In this document: piece after piece, positions 58,739 to 64,000 of the stretch | How positions within the stretch are numbered: the stretch's first letter is position 1 | Layout: every line of letters starts with the position of its first letter | Made by a program: the position numbers and the translations under genes | The notes under the pieces: generated by a model | Told to the model about the DNA's origin: nothing | The model's input: the letters and a program-made list of their open reading frames with translations, nothing else | Databases searched by the model: none | DNA from: Halorubrum saccharovorum DSM 1137 | GTDB lineage: Archaea; Halobacteriota; Halobacteria; Halobacteriales; Haloferacaceae | DNA: 64,000 nucleotides | NCBI RefSeq assembly: GCF_000337915.1 | Contig: NZ_AOJE01000011.1 | Span: 30,523-94,522, forward strand | Direction: 5' to 3'

Positions 58739-59443
58739 CTAGAACTCGTCCAACCCGGACTGCTCGGCGGCCGCCAGCGCGTCCTCGCAGGTCGCCCACG
58801 TGCGCCGCGCGCAGTCGGGAACATCGCCGTGATCGTCGACGTACGCTCGAAGGAAGTCCCGCGTCGTCGGATCGCTCGGATAGCCGCTGCCGAGCCCGTC
58901 GTACGCGGGGTAGTCGGCGTCGATGTCCGCCATTCGCCGGTCGCGCGCCACCTTGGCGACGACGCTCGCGGCGCCCACGACCGGATCGTCTTCGTCGGCA
59001 CCGTGGGCGGCGGACACGTCGACGGTTGGGAGGCCGGGATCGCCGGCGTTGGTGTCCCGATCGGCGATAAACTCGCCGAGCCGCCGGGCGAACCGCGCCT
59101 CGCTGGTGTCACCCGCGTCGGCGACGACGCGGACCGGCCCGTTGAGGCCGACTGCGACGCCGCCGTCGAGCGCGGCCCGAACCGCCCGGGCCTGGCCGCG
59201 CACGGTGAGGGTGTTCATGTCCGTGTCCGGCCGGTCGATCTCGGCGGGTTCGACGAACGCGACGCCGACCGCGACGTCGGCGGCCTCCCGGATGGCGGCG
59301 TCGATCGACTCGCGGCGAGACGGGGCGATCCGCTTCGAGTCGTCGGCGTCGCTCGGGAGGTCCGAGGGGTCGGCGAGCACCGCCGCGGCGACCATCGGTC
59401 CGAGCACGGGACCCTTGCCGGCTTCGTCGACGCCGAGATACAC
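58739..59443 (-). CDS. rnhB: Ribonuclease HII
   Basis: A 234-residue enzyme that removes ribonucleotides from DNA and RNA primers. LGVDEAGKGPVLGPMVAAAV carries the first Asp-Glu pair of the active site, DDSKRIAPSRRE a conserved loop, and VVGAASVVAKVARDRRM and GSGYPSDPTTRDFL the late motifs. Metal ligands in VVADAGDTSEA. Full length for archaeal RNase HII. Confidence 0.95.
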   Translation of the reverse strand: MYLGVDEAGKGPVLGPMVAAAVLADPSDLPSDADDSKRIAPSRRESIDAAIREAADVAVGVAFVEPAEIDRPDTDMNTLTVRGQARAVRAALDGGVAVGLNGPVRVVADAGDTSEARFARRLGEFIADRDTNAGDPGLPTVDVSAAHGADEDDPVVGAASVVAKVARDRRMADIDADYPAYDGLGSGYPSDPTTRDFLRAYVDDHGDVPDCARRTWATCEDALAAAEQSGLDEF

Positions 59444-59513
59444 GCGTCGCTCGTCGTCTCGAACAGGTAAATAGGTTCAGAAAGCGGTCGGTCGTGAGGG
59501 AGCGGAAAGCCGT

Positions 59514-59885
59514 TCAGTCGAGGAGGACCGCGTTGACCTGCCCGGTCTGGCCGGGACGCGAGGTGACGCGGGCGCGGCCCGCGGACGTCTCGATGACGGC
59601 GCCCTTGGTGATGATGTTTCGGCGGGCGTAGTTGACGTTCGAGGGGTTGTCGGAGACGTTCTCGATCTCGGCCTCGCTGACCTCGTCGCCGTCGGCGACC
59701 TGCGCGACGTTCGTCGAGAGCGCGCGGACCTTCTTCTCGTTGCCGCGGGAGTCGATGTACTGGACCCGCGTCTCGCCGACGGTCGTCTCGGCCGGTTCGC
59801 GGCCGAGCTGGTGGCGCTTCTTGTTCGAGGCGTGCTTGAGTCGACCGCCCGTCCGCTTGCGCGTGGAGCGTCCCTGGTCTTTCAT
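59514..59885 (-). CDS. rps8e: Ribosomal protein S8e
   Basis: A 123-residue small-subunit protein found only in archaea and eukaryotes. MKDQGRSTRKRTGGRLKHASNKKRHQLGREPAETTVG is the basic N-terminus; NPSNVNYARRNIITKGAVIETSAGRARVTSRPGQTGQVNAVLL the conserved core. Near-typical length. Lies 70 bases from rnhB on the same strand. Confidence 0.97.
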   Translation of the reverse strand: MKDQGRSTRKRTGGRLKHASNKKRHQLGREPAETTVGETRVQYIDSRGNEKKVRALSTNVAQVADGDEVSEAEIENVSDNPSNVNYARRNIITKGAVIETSAGRARVTSRPGQTGQVNAVLLD

Positions 59886-59999
59886 ACAGGGACGAACAGC
59901 CAGCGAATACTTGAAGCGTTCGACTTGCTCCGGCGTCGAGCCCGCCGAGACCGACGGCGAGGCGGGGCGGACACCCCCGACTTGCCGCCCGGGGATCGG

Positions 60000-61634
60000 T
60001 CAGACGAACCGGCGCTCGAACTCCCGGATACCCTCGTCGGTGCCGACGACGACGAGCTCGTCGTCCGGCTCGATCCGCGTGTCGGGGCCGATCTCGGTCA
60101 CGGTCTCGTCGCCGCGCTCGATCGCGATGATGGTACAGCCGGTCGCCTCGCGGACATCCGCCCGGCCGATCGTCTTCCCGGCCAGCCTGGAGACGCGGCT
60201 CCTGACGACCTCGATCTGCTGGTTGAGCGAGAGCACGTCGCGGTCCTCGATGACGGTCGAGGCGGACAGCCGCCCGGTGACGGTGGCGAGCGAGAGCACG
60301 TAGTCGGCGCCCGCCCGGTGCATCTTCCGGACGCTCGCGGCCTCCTCGACGCGAGCGAGCACCTGCGTGTTCGGCGCCAGATCGCGGATCACGAGCGTCG
60401 CGAACTCCGTCGTGGTGTCGTCCGGCAGCGCGAGCACGACCGTCTGTGCCGTCTCGACCCCGGCGTCGCGCAGCGTCTCCGGATCGGTCGCGTCACCGAC
60501 CACGTCGACGCCCTCGGCGTCCTCCCGGTCCACGACCGTGACGGACAGGTCGGCGTCCGCGACCGACTCGGCGACGCTTCGACCGACCTGTCCGTACCCG
60601 ACCACCACGGTCTCTCCGGCGCCGAACCGCCGCCTGGCGGAGTTCGTCAGCTCGACGAGCCGCTCCAACTGGTCCGACCGTCCGGAGACGAGCAGGACCG
60701 TCCCGGCCGACAGCGTCGCGTCCGGCGGGGGCGCCGCATCGAACTCACCGTTGAACCACGCTCCGATCACGTTGACGCCGGCGCGCTCGCGGATCCCGCT
60801 GTCGGCGAGCGTCGACCCGGCGAGCGAGCTCCCGTGCGGGACCGACACCTCCGCGAGTTGGAGCGAGTCGCCGATCACGACCGCCTCGCCCAGGTCCGTC
60901 TGCAGGGCGGTCGTCACCTTCGCGGCGAGGCTCTCGCCGAGCAGCGACCGCGGCGAGAGCACCTCGTCGGCGCCGGCGAGCCGGTGGTAGCGCTCGCGCT
61001 CGGGATTCTCCACGACGCTGATGACCCGTATCTCCGGGTCCAGCTCTTTCGCGGCGAGCACGATACTCGCGTCGACCTGGTCGGACAGGTCCGTCACCAG
61101 CGCCCGCGCGTCGGTGAGGTTCGCGGCCGCCAGCCCCGCCGTCGACTCCGGGTCCGCGCGGACCACGGTCCGCCCTGCCTCGTGGAGCCGCACCGCTCTC
61201 TCGTCGTCCGGCTCGACGAACACGTACGGGATCGCGTGCGAGTCGAACTCCTCGATGAGCGCCGCCGACCGCGAGGTGTCCGAACAGACGACGACGTGAC
61301 CGGACAGATCCTCGTCCAGGGACCTGGGAACCGTCGTCGAGAACGCCTCCTCCAAGAGCGGCGTCACCACGACCGGCAGCGCGCCGATCAGGAGCACCAT
61401 GCCGACCAGGTCCATCACCGCGATAAACGCGTTCAACTGCTGGCTCTCCCACGGCGAGTCCCCGCCGAATCCGGTGGTCGTGAACATCTCGACCGAGAAG
61501 CGCAGCGCCTCGATCATCGTCCGCGGGTCCCCCTCGTACACCCGCATCCCGTAGCGGTAGACGACCGCGGTGAAGACCAGCACGAAGAGGACGAACGCCG
61601 AGTACCCGGCGACCCGCCGCTTCCACGAGTCCAT
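60000..61634 (-). CDS. Potassium channel with duplicated TrkA (RCK) domains
   Basis: A 544-residue protein. Two transmembrane segments (GYSAFVLFVLVFTAVVYRYG and LVGMVLLIGALPVVV) enclose the pore loop with filter TTTGFGGDSP, a variant of the TVGYGD signature. Two TrkA-N/RCK domains follow (HVVVCSDTSRSAALIEEF and TVVVGYGQVGRSVAESVADAD, the latter with an intact GxGxxG), each with a TrkA-C region (LAEVSVPHGSSLAGSTL, KTIGRADVREATGCTIIAI). It likely conducts K+ or Na+ under ligand control. Confidence 0.88.
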   Translation of the reverse strand: MDSWKRRVAGYSAFVLFVLVFTAVVYRYGMRVYEGDPRTMIEALRFSVEMFTTTGFGGDSPWESQQLNAFIAVMDLVGMVLLIGALPVVVTPLLEEAFSTTVPRSLDEDLSGHVVVCSDTSRSAALIEEFDSHAIPYVFVEPDDERAVRLHEAGRTVVRADPESTAGLAAANLTDARALVTDLSDQVDASIVLAAKELDPEIRVISVVENPERERYHRLAGADEVLSPRSLLGESLAAKVTTALQTDLGEAVVIGDSLQLAEVSVPHGSSLAGSTLADSGIRERAGVNVIGAWFNGEFDAAPPPDATLSAGTVLLVSGRSDQLERLVELTNSARRRFGAGETVVVGYGQVGRSVAESVADADLSVTVVDREDAEGVDVVGDATDPETLRDAGVETAQTVVLALPDDTTTEFATLVIRDLAPNTQVLARVEEAASVRKMHRAGADYVLSLATVTGRLSASTVIEDRDVLSLNQQIEVVRSRVSRLAGKTIGRADVREATGCTIIAIERGDETVTEIGPDTRIEPDDELVVVGTDEGIREFERRFV

Positions 61635-61734
61635 GGAACCGTCGTACGCCGCCCACCCACAAAAACGGGGCGCGTTCCGCGGCGCCGCGAGACGAAGTTC
61701 GATGCTTTAAGTCCCGGCAGTCGAACGGACACGT

Positions 61735-62118
61735 ATGGTGCGGGACTCGTCGCGCGAGGAGGATCCGCCGTCGGTAGGCGACGTGTTGGACGCGCTCGCA
61801 GACGACGACGCACGGCGGATCGTGACCGCGCTCTCCGAGCCGAAGACTGCCAGCGACATCTCGGAGGAGTGCGACATCCCCCTGTCGACGACCTACCGGA
61901 AGCTGGAGTTGCTCACCGACGCGTCCCTGCTGTCGGAGTCGACGGACATCCGCCGCGACGGGCAGCACACGACCCGCTACTCGGTCTCGTTCGAGACGGT
62001 CACCGTCTCGATCGACGAGGAGGACGACCGCGAGTTCGAGGTCGACTTCACCCGTCCGGAGCGCACCCGGGACGAACGACTGGCCGACCTGTGGTCGGAG
62101 CTCCGCGAGGAAACATGA
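61735..62118 (+). CDS. Winged-helix transcriptional regulator
   Basis: A 127-residue regulator. DALADDDARRIVTALSEPKTASDISEECDIPLSTTYRKLELLTDASLL is the ArsR-like helix-turn-helix, and the wing reads GQHTTRYSVSFETVTVSI. The C-terminal 25 residues are charged. A GCTTTAAG box (61704-61711) is correctly placed for the ATG at 61735. Its stop overlaps the start of the next gene by four bases, forming a two-gene unit. Confidence 0.87.
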   Translation: MVRDSSREEDPPSVGDVLDALADDDARRIVTALSEPKTASDISEECDIPLSTTYRKLELLTDASLLSESTDIRRDGQHTTRYSVSFETVTVSIDEEDDREFEVDFTRPERTRDERLADLWSELREET

Positions 62119-62393
62119 ATACGTACATCAATCTGTTCGTCATCGTCGCAAAGACCGCCATCCTAGCGCTCGGTGGCAGCATCACCTACTACGCGCTCCG
62201 GGCGTACGGCCGGACCGGCGATCCCTCGCTTCGGGCGCTCGGCATCGGCTTCGGCATCGTCACCGTCGGGGCGCTGATCGGCGGCGTCTCCCACCAGATC
62301 ATCGGGTCGAGCCTGGCCGTCGGGATCGCGATCAACAGCCTGCTGACAGCGGTCGGGTTCGGCGTCATCGTCTACTCGCTGACGGTGGAGTGA
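62115..62393 (+). CDS. DUF7521-like small membrane protein
   Basis: A 92-residue protein with three hydrophobic segments (INLFVIVAKTAILALGGSITYYALRAYGR, LRALGIGFGIVTVGALIGGVSH, VGIAINSLLTAVGFGVIVYSLTV). Coupled to the winged-helix gene by ATGA. Similar regulator-plus-membrane-protein pairs occur in haloarchaea and may be signal relays. Function unknown. Confidence 0.8.
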   Translation: MNTYINLFVIVAKTAILALGGSITYYALRAYGRTGDPSLRALGIGFGIVTVGALIGGVSHQIIGSSLAVGIAINSLLTAVGFGVIVYSLTVE

Positions 62394-62486
62394 GGTCGCA
62401 CGACGGCGTGTTCTCGGCCAGCTGTCGACGTTCGACGAACCCCGTTTTCGATAGTCTTTTGCGGCGTTCCGTTCTCGGATCGCGTC

Positions 62487-63188
62487 ATGAGCGACGCACG
62501 CGAGGAGCTCTCTCGCCGGATCGCCGGTGAGATAACGCTCAGCGACGACCCCGGAGCGACGCTGCGGAAGTGGCGGACCGACTTCGACGTCTCCCAGACC
62601 GAGCTGGCCGACCAGCTCGACGTCTCCTCGTCGGTCGTCTCGGACTACGAGAGCGGGCGCCGGGAGAGCCCGGGGATCGGCGTCGTCCGGCGGACCGTCG
62701 AGGGGCTCCTGGACATCGACGAGCGGCGCGGCGGCGGGCGGCTCCGACAGTACGCGCGCGTGCTCTCCGCCGGGTTCGAGAGCGACATCGTCCACGACCT
62801 CCGGGAGTACTCGACGGCGGTTCCCCTCGAAGAGTTCTACGAGGCGATGGGCGCGACGGAGATCGTGCGCGGCGAGCAGGACCACGTCAACGGCCACACC
62901 GTCATCAACTCGATCGAGGCGATCACCCGCCTGTCGAGCGAGGAGTTCTACCGGCTGTACGGCCAGTCGACGAACCGCGCGCTCGTGTTCACCCGCGTCA
63001 CGCGCGGCGAGTCGCCGCTGGTCGCGCTGCGCGTCGTGAGCCCGACGCCGAACGCGGTCGTGCTCCACGGGATCGAGGACGGCGACCTGTGGGACCACGC
63101 CGCCGACCTCGCCCGCGTCGACGGGTTCTCGCTGGCGACCTCCACTCGCGATCTGGACGACTGCTTGGCCGACCTGCAGGCGCTCTGA
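62487..63188 (+). CDS. XRE-like HTH regulator with C-terminal domain (COG1709-type)
   Basis: A 233-residue archaeal regulator. LRKWRTDFDVSQTELADQLDVSSSVVSDYESGRRESPGIGVVRRTVEGLL is the XRE helix-turn-helix near residues 28-80. The rest (VNGHTVINSIEAITRLSSEEFYRLYGQSTNRALVFTRVTRGESPLVALRVVSPTPNAVVLHGI) is an archaea-specific effector-binding domain. The start at 62487 matches the family. Target unknown. Confidence 0.88.
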   Translation: MSDAREELSRRIAGEITLSDDPGATLRKWRTDFDVSQTELADQLDVSSSVVSDYESGRRESPGIGVVRRTVEGLLDIDERRGGGRLRQYARVLSAGFESDIVHDLREYSTAVPLEEFYEAMGATEIVRGEQDHVNGHTVINSIEAITRLSSEEFYRLYGQSTNRALVFTRVTRGESPLVALRVVSPTPNAVVLHGIEDGDLWDHAADLARVDGFSLATSTRDLDDCLADLQAL

Positions 63189-63273
63189 GGCGGTCGCCGC
63201 AGGGGGGTTGGCCTCGTCGGCGATCCGCCCCCGGACCGCGACCCTGAAACCCCCGGCGACCCTCGACTCGGAC

Positions 63274-63819
63274 ATGACCGACGACTACGCCGAGCGCCTC
63301 CGCGCGAACCGCCGCGAGAAGGACGACTTTTTCGCCGAACACCCGCAGTCGCCGATCCCGCCCGAGCACCGCGACGACTTCGACGGCCTCGACTACTTCG
63401 CGCCGAACCCCGACTACCGGGTCGAGGCGACCGTCACCGTCCACGACGACCCCGAACCGGTCGAGATGGAGACCACCGCGAGCAACCCCGTCCGATACCT
63501 CCGGATCGTCACCTTCGCGTTCGAGGTCGACGGCGAGGAACACACCCTCGCGGGGTACCGGCAGGAGGGCGACGACGGCGCGGTCTTCGTCCCCTTCCGC
63601 GACAAGACGACGGGCCAGCAGACGTACCGCAACGGGCGGTACATGGAGCTTGAGCCGGACGGCGACCTCGCCGACGGCGACGCGGTGACGATCGACTTCA
63701 ACCTCGCGTACAGCCCCTTCTGCGCGTACAGCGAGACGTTCTCCTGCCCGCTTCCGCCCGAGGAGAACTGGCTGGAGATCGTCGTCCCCGCCGGTGAGAA
63801 GGCGCCGGACATCGAGTAG
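63274..63819 (+). CDS. DUF1684-family protein (copy 2)
   Basis: A 181-residue soluble protein, homologous to the gene at 45713. FDGLDYFAPNPDYRVEATV, FVPFRDKTTGQQTYRNGRYMELEPDGD and DFNLAYSPFCAYSETFSCPLPPEENWL correspond block for block. An in-frame upstream extension from 63208 is Pro/Arg-rich and not part of the family. Start 63274 (MTDDYAERL). Function unknown. Confidence 0.88.
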   Translation: MTDDYAERLRANRREKDDFFAEHPQSPIPPEHRDDFDGLDYFAPNPDYRVEATVTVHDDPEPVEMETTASNPVRYLRIVTFAFEVDGEEHTLAGYRQEGDDGAVFVPFRDKTTGQQTYRNGRYMELEPDGDLADGDAVTIDFNLAYSPFCAYSETFSCPLPPEENWLEIVVPAGEKAPDIE

Positions 63820-64000
63820 TTGGGAGACCTCAAGTAGACGAGGGTGTCTCAGAACTATTCGCAAGGGTTTGATTTCACCCGTGATTAGGTGAATCAGCCG
63901 TCAGAATTGACCTGCGTATCTTGCAGAGAGTGTCTCTCGTTCGGAACGCGATCACGGGAAACGATTTCGTGTGCCGAATCGAACTAGAGAAGTCTTCGAT
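63820..64000 (+). mobile_element. Possible insertion-sequence edge at window end
   Basis: From about 63840 the sequence is less GC-rich and begins GAGGGTGTCTCAGAAC, resembling the terminal repeats of IS5-like haloarchaeal elements. An open frame (LGESAVRIDLRILQRVSLVR) starts after a stop near 63886 and runs off the window, lacking a clear start codon; it could be the beginning of a transposase. The other end is not in the window, so this cannot be confirmed. Confidence 0.3.

Noticed and set aside
1-64000. tRNA or rRNA genes
   Set aside because: I saw no T-loop/acceptor pairs or rRNA core sequence on either strand by eye; a tRNAscan run would be decisive.

Overview
The window looks like chromosome of a haloarchaeon, most likely Halorubrum or a close relative. 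The coding DNA is very GC-rich with strong GC third-position bias, the proteins are acidic, and many genes have a TATA-like AT-rich box about 26-30 bases before the start codon with little or no leader. Archaeal markers include ribosomal protein S8e, Pus10, the SecF/SecD pair, ArfA-type GTP cyclohydrolase, a Bat-type HTH regulator, TatD-like hydrolase and many halophile-specific DUF families. I see no rRNA, tRNA or CRISPR array. Genus is inference.

Layout. 1-480: a non-coding GC-rich block bounded by exact 15-base direct repeats. 0.5-8.7 kb: housekeeping and accessory genes (MFS transporter, two alpha/beta hydrolases, HTH regulator, lipoprotein, AGE-family epimerase, DICT-domain protein, CinA-like protein). 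8.7-11.6 kb: an AT-richer accessory patch with a membrane-anchored winged-helix regulator flanked by two divergently placed secreted proteins that look distantly related, two copies of a shared operator-like sequence, a leader hairpin and a frameshifted gene remnant. 11.7-20.4 kb: transporter, oxidoreductase, Dam-type methylase, UspA, small membrane proteins, TatD. 20.4-27.6 kb: a tightly overlapping minus-strand operon (methyltransferase, Glu-type PTPS, MDR dehydrogenase, ArfA, CDP-alcohol phosphatidyltransferase, Gfo/Idh/MocA-AKR fusion) with a divergent GT4 glycosyltransferase. 29-31.9 kb: Pus10, UspA and Lrp. 32.2-36.1 kb: a DabB-DabA inorganic-carbon (CO2/bicarbonate) accumulation pair. 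36.3-40.3 kb: a trpDFEG operon with TGTACA palindromes at its promoter. 40.3-54.7 kb: MoaB with a His-rich repeat, PAS histidine kinase, FAD oxidoreductase, AI-2E, TspO, sulfurtransferase, AAA ATPase, Idi and others. 55.3-63.8 kb: secFD, a GDT1-type cation exporter behind a coupled leader ORF, RNase HII, S8e, a K+ channel with RCK domains, small regulators and a second DUF1684 protein. The last 150 bases may be the edge of an insertion sequence.

The parts that most merit follow-up are the regulator/secreted-protein module with its two operators, the ArfA/PTPS/CDP-alcohol/GT cluster with its fusion protein, the dab pair in a presumed heterotroph, and the coupled leader ORF plus inverted repeat in front of the GDT1 gene. 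Family names come from recognised motifs and were not checked by database search.
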